A stretch of 64,000 nucleotides of DNA from Alisma plantago-aquatica (taxonomy: Eukaryota > Streptophyta > Magnoliopsida > Alismatales > Alismataceae): positions 1,410,824,194-1,410,888,193 of the forward strand of contig OY856412.1 in the NCBI GenBank assembly GCA_963693085.1, given 5' to 3'. Shown here piece by piece: positions 52,641-64,000 of the stretch. Both the position numbers and the translations under genes were made by a program. Position 1 is the first letter of the stretch; the number at the start of each line of letters is the position of its first letter. Under the pieces are notes generated by a model. The model saw only the letters and a list, made by a program, of their open reading frames with translations. It ran no database searches and was not told the origin of the DNA.

Positions 52641-53307
52641 GCAATGAGATGTGAAAGCCTAATGAAGGGTGATGCTACATGCAATCCTAATTCTAATGAA
52701 GTATGATATCATATGAAATCCCAAAGCCCTAATAAAGGGTAAATGTATGTGAAACTCTAATTGGAGTTATAATACATGAAGCCTTAATCTTGGACAACAT
52801 GATGACAACCCAAAACCCTAATAATAAAACAGTGGGTAAAACCTTATAAGGGTGAAATATCATAAATGGTTGTTTATAGGCAAGCTTATTGTAAGCAATG
52901 CCTTAATCTGAGATGAGTCCATATCATTAAAGATAGTTGGACCATTCTTATGTGTAACCTATGCACTTCATGGTAAGAGTGATAGGTTAGTGGATGAAAG
53001 GATTAAGATGGGAAATACCTTAATCCAAGATAAGCTAATAACTTAAGAAAGTTGGAAGTAATGAGGTAAGTGATACATCAAGATATGAAAGACTTCACTG
53101 TTAGCATCTCAAAGTTGATATACTTTGATAACTATGAAATCCTAATGTGATATGGGAAACCCTAACCCTAAATTGGGTAATGGGACATGAGAAACCCCAA
53201 AGTGATGTGAATAGTAAGCCCTAACCCTATTAAGGGAATAGTGGTGTTACTATTATATTACAAGAGATAAAATGATTAGATGTTGCCTAATGAGAGGTGA
53301 CAAGATG

Positions 53308-53312
53308 CTTTA
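53308..53312. repeat. 5-bp target duplication CTTTA, left of solo LTR
   Basis: CTTTA recurs at 58324-58328 on the far side. Marks integration of an LTR element that later recombined to a solo LTR. Confidence 0.9.
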
Positions 53313-55539
53313 TGTGGGCTCTGATCTCCAAACCACGATATAATCACGATTTAAACTTAGCGGAAGCGATTCGATAAACAGCGGAAAACGAAAATCACGG
53401 GAAATTAAAACTTTTCGAGACAAGAGCTTGAATCCTTAAAAGCTTCTTTCATAACAAGAGATAAACTGTTTACATCTCATGATAACTACTTCTTGAGTAA
53501 TTATATACATCAAGATACAAAATCTCAAGAACTCATAACAAAAGACTCCAAGACCTGAGAGTACAGAGGACACATAGGACTGACTCTAACTACACCACAT
53601 GGCAGGCTAAATCTCCACCTAAGATTTACTGCTGCTCCTGGTGCTGCTGCTGCTGGGACTGGTCACCTGTAGACCGGTTCCTCCATCTTCGACGTCCACC
53701 TAAAAGTTGAAGTCTATGGGGTGAGACAATTTTACATAATTGTCCCAGCGAGAGCTATAACTCTCCGCCAGAAGCTTTATTATAACATCAAAGAATATCT
53801 TAAGCAGTAAAGCTTTCAAAGTATTCAATAGCAGTTGCAGCTATAAACAAGAGCTCAACATTTATGAGACATGAAGAATATAAGCACTATTACAGTGTAT
53901 CATCAATCAACTAACTCGTAGTTATCTCTAACAGGTATACTACGCGGTTGATTATGTTTTACAAACAATATTATGCCCTGTGGAGATGAGGCATACCACT
54001 CATACTCCAACTGATCGCTAAGAAGTCACATCAGTATCATACATAGGTCATTAAGAGAGCCGGATTCTCATGACCTTCACCTTCCTCAGTCAGTAAGAGG
54101 ATCACTTGTAGGACATCTTGTGTCTCTACTATTATAGCTCACCAGGGTAAACTGGTCCTTCGCTATTTTAGAGTTACAGTGGCGTTCTGTACTCTCTTCG
54201 TCATCAGGAGATTTCATGTTTATCTCCACTGATATGGATATCTATGTTTTCTTCGTCATCAGGAGGTTTCATGTTTACCTACTACTGATGTGGTATGGGA
54301 TTGTAGTGAAGGATTGACGGATTACATATCTACATCAAATTCCTACACTAGGATGTAAGGTTCTACACATCCATATACCCCACATACTCAATAGTATGTG
54401 ATCCAAGAGTTCCCTTAGGAAAACTTGTTTCACCATCATTTGATCTCTGACAATGATGGGTCTATGATCAGGGCTCTACATTATACTTGATTAGTTAGGT
54501 ACATTCAGTATTCATTTAACATCACACATTGTTCTTCAAACAATAACAGTAGCATAACAGCTATAAAAGGAGAATACTAAATGTAACAAGCCTAACTCAC
54601 ATCAATCGTCATTTCTCATTATACTCATCACAAGTCATCTCTAAAGCATGACCTTGATGGTATTCATGGCTCTCACAGCCCATTATTATCTTAGAATGCC
54701 ACTGACAAGGCATCAAGATACTTTACTTATTCATAAAGCTATTAATATGCCTTTAATGAATAAAGTATCATCATCCATACCTGGATATGATCACCTCCAT
54801 ATCAGAACCTGCATGGTTAATTCAACTAATAAAGGTAATTCAAAACAATGATTATACTTTCCACTCTTGTCATAAGAGCTAAGTTCTTTGATTCTTATCA
54901 AATAGAGTTTAATACTCATATAACATGTCATCACCTTTGAATTAGGGTTTACTATTCACATCACATGTCATTACCCTTGAATTAGGGTTTACTATTCACA
55001 TCACATAGTGAATTGAACTCATAACATCATCATGTATGAGGAACATCATCATTGATGCTCTCATATTAGCTTAAGATTCATCATATATCATAATTAGGGT
55101 TTCCATGATCTCACATAGGTGGATCATACCCTAATCATGCACATTCATGTGTATTGAAGGTTCTTTACTTGAGTTTCCACCCAAAAAGGGTACTTTCTCT
55201 CTCTTAAGGTACTTTCTCTCTCCTCATACTAGTAGATGGTGATAACACCACTCTATATCAGGTTGGGTCAAGTCCTCATGGGCTAACATAAGCCAAAACA
55301 TCACTATCATGTGATTAGGGTTTGATTTGAACAAGGTTTTACTCAATTGAACCCCTCAAGGGTATTTTGGTAATTCACCCCATTGATCACCATCATGGTT
55401 CAATTCATTAGTCACTTAATCCCTTAATATCCTAGGTTACCATTAGGGTTTAGATTAGAGCATCATTGAACCATTTACACCTTCAATTGATTAAGTGAAA
55501 TCAACCTTTGAAAACCTCAAATGGTTTCAACCTTCAACC

Positions 55540-57070
55540 TCCAAACGGTTTGAGACCGTTTGGATGAGTTGACCGTTTGGTAGGGTTGACTCCAAGACCG
55601 TGTGACCTTCAAGGTCGTTTTCCCAAACCGTGTGAGGGTGTAGACCATTTAACAAGTTTGACTTCAAGACCGAGAGGGCTTACACGGTTTGAGACCGTTT
55701 GGTGTCTCTCGATCTTGAGATCGTTTGAGTCCAAACGGTCTTGAGACCGTTTGGCCCCAAACGGTCTTGAGACCGTGAGGCCTCACACGGTCTTGAGACC
55801 GTGTGACCTCAAACGGTCTTGAGACCGTGAGGTCTCAAACGGTCTTGAGACCATGAGGCCTCAAACGGTCTTGAGACCGTTTGGTCCACCTGGTCTCAAA
55901 CCGTTTGGACCTCCAACATGGTTCAATGATTTCAATCGTTTATGATTATCAATGTTGAAGCCTCCAAATGGTCAAAGCCATGGTAACCACTTATAGATTG
56001 AGTTAATTAGGGTTATGCTTAACCAATTGGTCACTCAATTGACCCTCAATTGTTATCCAATTAGGGTTGAAGTTGGTTCAATTAAGGTCCATCAACGTCC
56101 AACCATCAACACTCATCAATGTGAATCAACACAAGATTGAACCCTTCAATTGAGCTCCAATTGGGCCCAAACTTGGCCCAAACGGTCTTGAGATCGAGTG
56201 GATGAACTCCACACGGTCTTGAGACCGTTTTCCCAAGATTTCATCAAAAGCTAAAGTGATTTGATAGGAGTTGAACCTTGATTGAGTCTCAAATCAGTAT
56301 TTTGATTAATTCAATAACCTATTGCAATTGGGCCCTCAATTGATCAAATTACTTTAATCCTAGACCTCCAAACGGTCTTGGGTTTTCACCACACGGTCTT
56401 GAGACCGTTTGGATGAGTTCCAAACGGTCTTGATACCGTTTTCCCATCCAACTTTTGTATTCTAGTGTAAATTCTTCAAGGTTGGATCAATTGAGTTGAT
56501 TATCATATCAATACTTGATTGTAATGTAATTTGGTATCTTTGTACTTCAATTGGTCAACTATACTTGACCCCAGACCTCCACATGGTCTTGAGACCGTTT
56601 GATTGATCCCCAAATGGTCTTGAGACCGTTTGGGTCAATCAACCCAAAAACACTAAGTTATTCATTGAGATTTCAGTACAGATTTCAATTAGGGTTTGCC
56701 CTAGTAATCATCCTTCAACTCTTAGATCGTTTGGAATTAGCCCATAAAATTTGGTGAGTTGATAATCAACATTATTATGAACAGTAATTTCATACGGTCA
56801 ATGCTTAGTCAACGTTCTTACACGGTCTTGAGACCGTTTTCCCAAAAAGGGCGATTTCAACAGATTGGAAATCAGGAGTAAACTCAATTAAAGTTGTTGA
56901 TTAAAAAGGCCATATCTCACGATTCCTTTGGAGTTATCATCTCAAACTTTGTGGGTAATTAGCCTACATAATTATGAACAGAAATATTATACGGTCCATG
57001 CTCGGTCAATGCGGATAAATGGTCTTGAAGACCGTTTGCCTTTACACGGTCCTGAGACCGTTTGCTCACT
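55540..57070. repeat. Palindromic CAAACGG...CCGTTTG cluster, solo LTR
   Basis: The densest cluster: about twenty dyads, some back-to-back (55730-55890), written as CAAACGGTCT-TG-AGACCGTTTG on the plus strand, the reverse complement of those in the host LTR. Some read CACACGGTCT...AGACCGTGTG, another paired change (A/T to C/G) that keeps both arms complementary. Confidence 0.9.
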
Positions 57071-57623
57071 ACACGGTTTTGCAAACCGAGAGAGCAATTT
57101 GTGGAGACCATTTAGTAAAGTGAAAAGTAGTGGATTAACTTTGGAAATAACGTCTTCATATCCTAGCTCAAGAACAGCAAGGATTTCTCACGGATTTACT
57201 TGCAAGGTAGCAAAGGAAGGTAGAGAAGAAGAAGAACTATCATCTAAAAGCATAATCAAGATGTATATAACAAAGCATGGGTTTAGAGTTATAAAACCCA
57301 CCTAAAACTTGCTCTTTGAGCTCCAAGCTTTCGAGATCCAAGCTTTTAATGGCGTCCTTGAGCTTCCACAGGTCGGCCAAGGTGAAACCTCCAGGGAAAG
57401 TCGAGAAGAGATGGCTAGAAAGGTAGAGCTATGTGAGCTAGCCATCAATTTGACCTTGAATTCGAGTTCTAACCATGAATCTTAAGCAAAAAGGGGGGAT
57501 TCAAACCTACCTTGCCCTCCTTGGTCATCCTCCTGAGCTCCAAAGCTCCTCTTTAGTCGGTTTGGGTGAATAGAACAGTGAAAGGAATGAAGGGAGGGTT
57601 TCCTTGCTAAGTGAAGTGGAGAG

Positions 57624-57632
57624 TATATATAC
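57624..57632 (-). promoter_or_regulatory. TATA-like element of solo LTR
   Basis: GTATATATA on the minus strand, about 690 bp from the LTR start. The equivalent place in the host LTR (about 50800) reads ttatacatatcc, so weaker there. Confidence 0.4.
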
Positions 57633-58425
57633 TTGGGGTGAGGTTTTTAACATAAACTCATAAGTTCTTCATATTTTCAACTAAGTCCCTCTATCTTTCT
57701 TTGCTCGTCCTTACTTCTTAATTTTAAGGACAACTTTCTTCTAAGGTCAAGAAAATGAGGCAAAGAAGATCAACCTATTACTAAAGCACACACATAAAAG
57801 GGCTATAGCACATACACCTTGATTATTCAATCACAAAGGTGTTTTTCATTATATGATTATTCAATTAAAGTGACCTCTTCATCATTTCTTCTATAAATGA
57901 TGAAAAGAGTCCTAATAGATACTTTTGATGGTGTAAATTACAAGTTGCACCCCTCAAATTGGGTAAATTTCACTTTACTCCAATTTAGGGTTTTCAAGCA
58001 CAGGGATTGCTTCCACAGCTGCACCTTGGTGCCCAAGCTTGGGAAATCCCTCAAACCTTACCATAATCATTCTCATGATGTCTCAACATCAGAGGAACAT
58101 CTCAACATGTGCAAATTGTAAGTTAACCCTTTTAACTGGGTAATTTGCACATAGGTCCCTGTATTACAAAACAATGCTACAACTTTATATAAAAAGGGGC
58201 AAAAACTGAAATATATGTTTCTGAGAAACTTATTTACATGCCCAAAGTTAATCACAAGGATTTAATTACATATTTAGGCAAAACACCTAGGGTTAACTCA
58301 TAACCCAGGTCAGGGATGTTACACTTTATGAGATTTATGAGCCATGAGAATAATTGTAGTATATTAAGAGGCACCAAGATGATTAATGATGGGTCGAAGG
58401 AAATTTATATTCCATGATCCATGTA

Positions 58426-59190
58426 ATCAGGGTTGGTTATGGACCAATGCCTGGTTGTGTAATCAGGTTTGGTTGAAGTCCAATATCTGGCAGAGGCTTA
58501 ATGCGTGTAATTAGGGTTGGTTAAAGTCCAATACCTGGCAGAGGCTTAATGCCTGTAATCAGGGTTGGTTACAGACCAATGCCTGGCTGTGAAATTAGGA
58601 TTGGTTAGAGTCCAATGCCTGGCTGTGAAATCAGGATTGGTTAAAGTCCAATGCATGGCTGTGAAATCAGGACTGGTTAGAGTCCAATGTCTGGCTGTGA
58701 AATCAAGATTGGTTAGAGTCCAATGCCTGGCTGTGAAATCAGGATTGGTTAGAGTCCAATGCCTGACTGTAAAATCAGGATTGGTTAGAGTCCAATGCCT
58801 GGCTGTGAAATCAGGATTGGTTAGAGTCCAATGCCTGACTGTGAAATCAGGATTGGTTAGAGTCCAATGCCTGGCTGTGAAATCAGGACTGGTTAGAGTC
58901 CAACGCCTGGCTGTGAAATCAGGATTGGTTAAAGTCCAATGCGTGGCTGTGAAATCAGGATTGGTTAGAGTCCAATGCATGGCTGTGTAATCAGGATTGG
59001 TTAGAGTCCAATGTCTGGCTGTGAAATTAGGATTGGTTAGAGTCCAATGCCTGGTTGTGTAATCAGGTTTGGAGAAATCCAATACCTGGCAGAGGTGTAA
59101 TGCATGTAATCAAGGTTGGTTAAAGTCCAATGCCTGGCGGTGTAATCAGGTTTGGAAGAGTCCAATACCTGGCAGAGGCTCAATGCCTGT
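58426..59190. repeat. 36-bp minisatellite within 5' LTR
   Basis: Unit opens ggttagagtccaatgcctgg and continues ctgtgaaatcaggatt. About a dozen well-kept units at 58565-59075, with more diverged ones (aatacctggcagaggcttaatg...) on both sides. Because 36 is divisible by three, both strands stay open (58546-59082 minus, 58565-58990 plus); these frames are translations of the array, repeating a 12-residue unit, not proteins. Confidence 0.95.
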
Positions 59191-60063
59191 AATGATGGCA
59201 CATGATTGGTAATAACCCAATGCCTGTATTAATGATATATGAGTACATGGTAGATGTAATTTCTTATATGTTTAGCAGATTGGCTAAGGCCAATAGATTG
59301 AAACAAGAATGTTTCATGGGTGACATGTCAAGTTAATGAGTGTCACAAGAAAAGTTTAACATGATGGTATAATATGACGAATAAATGATATACATGTCAT
59401 TCCTATTCCTTATTAAAAGAATAGATGATATATTGCTCTATCATAAATAGTTGCAATGCTTTCAAAGTTGAGAATGCTTTAAACTGCTAATCCTCTGCTC
59501 AGTTTCATATCTTTAAACTGCAATAACAATGTTTTGGCGGAGAGTTATATCTCCCGCTGGGGCAATTTACAATTGTCTCACCCCCGTGGGATCCAACATT
59601 TTTAGGTGGACGCAGACAAAGAGGCAGGAAACCTTTAGCAGAGAAGGAACAACAACAGCATCAAGGACAACAGTAATATCTCAGGTGGAGATACTCTACC
59701 TGTCTAGTTGTATAGATACTAGTCCTATGTGTCGTCTTTGTACTCTCAGGTCCTCGGGATTTATAGATAGGGCTTTTATCATCGACTTGAGATTTTGGCT
59801 TGATGCCTCGAGGTTTTATGTTGTTTGTACATAATGTTGATAGGACAGCTGATGTTGTAATCCTCGGGAAGAGATGGAAAAAGTTATGTACTTTTAAACC
59901 AGGATGTAATTGTTATACTATGGTTCTTGTTATAAGAGTTTCCTATGATTGGATCTCTTTGCAAAAAGTTTTAAATTTTTAGTGATTTTCAGTAATCCGC
60001 TGCAAATGATACGCTTCCGCATTGGTTAATCTTGTGTTTTGTAAGTTGGATGCCACAATTTAG

Positions 60064-60075
60064 TGGTATCAGAGC
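60064..60075 (+). promoter_or_regulatory. Primer binding site (initiator Met-tRNA)
   Basis: TGGTATCAGAGC, exact, six bases after the LTR end. Confidence 0.9.
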
Positions 60076-61199
60076 TCTAAGTTCATTGAGTCTACAGAGA
60101 TATAGGACTAAGGTGGTTGAGTATGTTCTGGTGTCATCCAGTGTATCTGATAGTGTCTTCTGCTCGTATAAGAAAAGAAGAACTTAAAGATGACTGGGTC
60201 ACATGAGGAGGTTGTTGTTGAAAGCAGCAATGTTGCACCAAGAAGAGGTGCATGGGAGCAGGCAAGAGAGAGATAATTGCCTAAGAATCCCCTAGTTGAT
60301 CCAACTATTATAAGAAAATCCTTCTTTAAGTATTACTGTTGGAGAAATTAGGGCAACAGTAATGTATATGGTGGATCAAGCATTGGCAGTGTAATCTAGA
60401 ATTACCAGTTCCAATGATGATGTTTTAAATATCAACAGGATTTATAATTAGCATTAGCAGGTTGAAGCAAAGGAAATGATGAATTTTTGGACTTAAATTG
60501 AGTCCACGCTCAACCTTAATCTGTAGAATCAACCTTTGAGGCAGAGTTAGCCTGAGGCAGTGAATAATTCATGAATTATGACAGGTTAGACAAGATAATG
60601 TCATTCAAATATGTCATTTTATGATTCCCTGGATATAACTGAGGAAGGAAATGATTGAACTTTCCTTGATTAGTCCTATGAGGACTTTTGTTTTGCATGG
60701 CAAAACATTACAAATGTTTTATGTTGTTCTTACCTCTATAAGAAAAGATGAGGTATAGAAGAGATGCCTGAATGAAATTCAGGGATGTTAAGCCTTATGC
60801 TTGTGATAATATGAAAAGAAAGAATATGATAGTATACAAAATGCATACCACTTAATCTTAGTATTTATATACCCTGGACATGTATACAATTATTGATGAT
60901 AAATTGGGTATGGAAACTCTTAGATTGCTTTCTTTTTTATTGCTCTGATCAAGTAGTCATTCTGAGACAATCTAATGAGTATCATGAAATAAGAAATATG
61001 GAATGAATAAATGTGTCATATCATGAGTATAAGAAAGAGAAACCTGAGATAATATCAAAAGAGCATGTGTGTATGAGGAATTAAAAGTATACTCCTCATA
61101 AGATAAGAACATGAATAAGGAGATGATATGTGAAGACTAGATAGTATGATGAATAAAATACATCTGTCTTCTTTTATCTGGATTTCGGGGACGAAATCC

Positions 61200-61217
61200 T
61201 TATAGGGGGGAATGATT
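61200..61217 (+). promoter_or_regulatory. Polypurine tract
   Basis: agggggg followed by aatgatt immediately before the 3' LTR start TGTAACATCC at 61218; primer for plus-strand cDNA. Confidence 0.75.
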
Positions 61218-64000
61218 TGTAACATCCCTGACCTGGGTTATGTTTTAACCCTAGGTGTTTTGATTAAGAAAGATGATTATATGCTTAATCCTATCTTGTG
61301 AAAAGTAATTAGGCCTCATGAGGAACTTATGTTTCAATTTTGGTCCTGTTTGAACAATGTTGAAGCAATGTTTGCTTATTTTGGACTAAAGTGCAAATTA
61401 CCCAAGTTAAGGGGTTAACTTGCAAATGTTACATAATAATATGTTCCTATGATGTTGAGACATCATAATAGTGAATATGATGTAGTAGTATGGTTCCTAC
61501 AAGCTTGGACACCAAGATAGAGCTTGTTGGACAATGTTTGTGTATTAAAACCAAGATTTGGTGTAAAGTGCAATTTACCCAAAACCTAAGGTTCAATATG
61601 CAAATTACCACTTAAATAAGGTCCCTAATGTTTCTTGGCATCATGTAGAGCAAATAAAATGAGAGGGGCGCCTCATTTGAATTAAGTTGTAGGGCAGAGA
61701 ATCTTGATATTAAAAGAATCAAGATTTAATCCTAATTGAAACCCTAACTCGATTTAGGGCAAAAATGAATGTATTAATTAAAGGGCCTTCAACCAAAATT
61801 AAAATGGTGGAATTAATATGTAAGTGTGACCGTACTTGAGCTTTACAAGGATCGAAAATATCTTAAGGAGGTGGAATTTCCACTCACCTTATTATAAGAA
61901 AAAGAAATTCCACTCAAAAATGGATATTAATATTATAAGGGTTAAGGTGCTTAATTTCTTTTCCCTTTATTCTTTGATAATGAAGAGGTTTTGCAATAAC
62001 ATTAATATGGATTCGTGGCTAAGAAATGGAGGGGGGTTTTGTGGAAATTATTTTGGGAATTAAAGGAAATAATCCCATTTTCTCTCTCCTTGGGATTTCC
62101 TTATACATATCCCTTTTTCCACTCACTTAAGGACTTATTTTCGGATTTCCTTTCTTTATTTGCCTTGGCCGACCCCAAGAGAAGCTCAGGAACAGGAGTA
62201 GGACGAACCCAACCTGTTGGTAAGGTTATTGACCTCTTTTCCCCTTGATTCCATGGTGGAAGTCGAAAATAAATTATGGATTTCTTCTTAATCCGCTCTC
62301 CTCTTCAACCCTAGCCAACGTTTTCATCCAAAAGCTTGAGGACGAGCCTAGGGGGAGTTGCAAAAGATTCATCCACCATTTTTGGAATGATCTTGGAGCT
62401 TTGGAGCTCAATTGGCGGCAGGTTTTATAACTTGAAACCCTAACTTTGCTATTGCATTCAATTCCATATCAAATAATGATCATTTCTACATTTACAATAA
62501 TTGATTCGGTTGATTGATGCAATTTCCATGGAAATCATAGAAGGTTTCGTGGGTTTAGAGCTTGATTATGATGACATCATCATAATCAAACACCTCACCA
62601 AATATCAAAGCCAAGCGGTTTCATTGAGTTGATCAAACGGTTTCCCAAACCGTTTGGGAGCAAACAGTTTCAAACCGTTTAGAAGCAAACAGTTTCACCG
62701 AACGGTTTCAAAACCGTTTGGGGGAGTTGACCAAGGGTTGACCATTTTATATTACTGTTCCTAATTATTTTGGTTAATAAATCACCAAAATTTATGGATT
62801 AATTCCAAAGGAATCATGAGTTGAAGGCTAATCAATTAGGCAAACCCTAATTGATTTAAGTGCTGATTTTCAACTTGATCGATTTGACTTTTTGGGTTGA
62901 TTAGCCCAAACGGTTTCAAAACCGTTTGGGGATTACCCAAACGGTCTCAAAACCGTTTGGGGGTCATCCAATACCGTTTGGAGGTCTAGGGTTGAGTATG
63001 GTTAAGTGTTTGAAGATCCAAAGATATGGCATGAACCCTAATCGGCTAAGTGCTGATTTTGTAAGTGATTGAGATGATGTTTTGGGTTGATTGACCCAAA
63101 CGTTTTCAAAACCGTTTGGGGATTACCCAAACGGTCTCAAGACCATTTGGGGATCACCCAAGACCGTTTGGAGGTCTAGGGTTAAGTATGGTTTCCTATT
63201 TTAAGGTCCAAAGTTACCAAGTTACAAAGCAATCAATTGTTGATTTGTTGATTGACTCAATAGACCAAACCTTGATGAAAATTCACTAGAATCCAAGGCT
63301 TGGATGAGACAAATGGTCTCAAGACCGTTTGGAGCTCATCCAAATGGTCTCAAGACCGTTTGGAGGTCCAGGGGTGAGTATGGTTAAGCAATTGATGATC
63401 CAATGTTACTAAGTTAAAGTGTAATCAATTGCTGATTTGGTGATCAATCCAATGATCCAAACCTTAATTGGTTGACTTGGATTTTGATGATATGATGGGA
63501 AAACGGTCTCAAGACCGTTTGGAGGTCATCCAAAAGACCTCAAGACCATTTGGGGTCAGGTCATGTTCAATTTGGATGATGGTTCAAAGGTTTCAAAGTA
63601 ACTAATCTTGCATTGATTACTGTTGAAGGATCATTGATTCCAAACCCTAATTCAATTGATTCAAACCCTAGTTGATGACTAATTGAGGGTCAATTGAGGG
63701 ATAAATCAGTTTTAGGTTGAACTACTTAACTCAATTGAAGTATAAGGATAGGTCTAATTGATGATTGGTTCCATGAATTCAATGATTGAAGGAATCAACA
63801 TTGGAAACCCTAAGTGAGGTTGATTCCATGTGAATCCCTAATTGAGGTTGATTCAATGTGAATCCCTAATTGAGGTTGATTCCATAAGAAACCCTAATTG
63901 AGGGTGATTCCATGAGAAATACCTAGTTGGGATGAATATTAAACATTAAGTACAGGCAATGAGATGTGAAAGCCTAATGAAGGGTGATGCTACATGCAAT
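61218..64000 (+). repeat. 3' LTR, first 2.78 kb (cut by window end)
   Basis: Collinear with 49919-52700, with about 3-4 percent substitutions in the first 200 bp and small indels (for example extra aacggtttc units at 62630-62710). Runs off the window. Confidence 0.92.
62625..63560. repeat. Palindromic CAAACGG...CCGTTTG cluster, 3' LTR
   Basis: About a dozen dyads collinear with 51310-52240. Differences between the LTRs include palindromes made or broken: 51603 is gtctc/aaaacc in both, while 63089 has lost one G (cccaaacgttttc). Confidence 0.85.

Larger units (their letters stand above)
53313..58323 (-). repeat. Solo LTR (5011 bp) of a related element, inverted
   Basis: On the minus strand it starts TGTAACATCCCTGACCTGGG and ends ...CAGAGCCCACA, matching the ends of the host LTR, and is flanked by CTTTA. 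No interior or second LTR accompanies it, so it is a solo LTR left by unequal recombination. It differs considerably from the host LTR (it lacks the 36-bp minisatellite), so it belongs to a sister subfamily. A TATA-like TATATATAC is at 57624-57632. Confidence 0.9.
49919..60057 (+). repeat. 5' LTR (interrupted by solo LTR 53313-58323)
   Basis: Starts TGTAACATCTCTAACCTGGG and ends ...GATGCCACA before the primer site. Two pieces: 49919-53312 and 58329-60057. Contains repeated short frames (50537-50764, equal to 61836-62063 in the 3' LTR) that are not genes: they differ by substitutions without codon bias and lie in U3-type sequence. Confidence 0.85.
60058..61217 (+). other. Interior of giant-LTR element, no coding sequence
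   Basis: 1160 bp. After the primer site a possible gag start (atgactgggtcacatgagg, 60190) soon hits a stop. No protease, reverse transcriptase, RNase H or integrase motif. The 3' end keeps the gypsy-type ggatttcggggacgaaatcc followed by a purine tract. The rest is AT-rich. Confidence 0.75.
49919..64000 (+). mobile_element. LTR retrotransposon with ~5.1-kb LTRs and 1.16-kb interior; continues beyond window
   Basis: The 5' LTR is 49919-60057 (about 5.1 kb without the inverted solo LTR inserted in it), the primer site is at 60064, the interior 60058-61217 has no pol, a gypsy-type end (ggatttcggggacgaaatcc, then tatagggggg) precedes the 3' LTR at 61218. The two LTRs differ by about 3-4 percent in the first 200 bp. 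It looks like a Del/Tekay-related derivative stripped of coding capacity. The window ends about 2.78 kb into the 3' LTR. Confidence 0.85.

Noticed and set aside
51310..57070. CRISPR-like array
   Set aside because: Repeats are palindromic and irregularly spaced, spacers are LTR sequence shared between copies, and the DNA is plant nuclear.
58546..59082. 178-codon and 141-codon repeat proteins on opposite strands
   Set aside because: Both are the 36-bp minisatellite in an LTR read in two directions; three-fold period keeps frames open; no promoter or start context.

Overview
The window is nuclear DNA from a flowering plant with a repeat-rich, probably large genome. Three things show this: a spliced gene whose protein matches the plant form of a chromatin-remodelling subunit; dense nested plant-type transposable elements (Ty1-copia, Ty3-gypsy, RTE LINE, several hAT families, a TRIM, a tRNA-derived SINE); and LTR elements with initiator-methionine tRNA primer sites. 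I cannot narrow the species. There is no prokaryotic or organellar content.

The only host gene I can support is on the minus strand: a homologue of SWC2/VPS72 (YL1), the H2A.Z-binding subunit of the SWR1 complex. Its ATG is at 46095. Eight GT-AG exons can be traced: five in 45040-46095, one at 24088-24166, one at 23886-24005 and one at 23694-23762. Intron 5 is about 20.9 kb and carries most of the transposons of the middle third. The last recognised exon stops before the C-terminal YL1_C domain, so a further very long intron (over 23 kb, containing 1-23693) or a truncated gene is implied.

Layout. 1-4584: old, mostly unrecognisable repeats with a copia remnant. 4585-5547: hAT element with an 8-bp target duplication and a TA-rich microsatellite. 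7258-15790: copia remnants and a nest (hAT 8573-13552 interrupted by copia 8642-13098 with a 5-bp duplication). 16435-19500: gypsy remnant hit by a 749-bp TRIM and, in its LTR, by a second hAT family. 20400-23083: LTR-like sequence with hairpin repeats. 24167-45039 (intron 5): copia carrying a hAT; further copia fragments with a 287-bp tandem duplication; a non-coding LTR element with an apparently perfect 427-bp tandem duplication; a SINE; an RTE LINE carrying a MITE and a hAT-within-hAT; a truncated LINE copy; a copia end; another hAT. 46096-49375: gene upstream region and a likely Helitron end. 49919-64000: an LTR retrotransposon with LTRs of about 5.1 kb and only 1.16 kb of internal DNA, whose 5' LTR contains a 36-bp minisatellite and an inverted 5-kb solo LTR of a related element. 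These LTRs carry dozens of compensated palindromes built on AAACGGTCT/AGACCGTTT.

Almost all long open frames in the window are simple-repeat translations or decayed transposon fragments. Element boundaries were deduced by eye from terminal repeats and target duplications; no database search was made.
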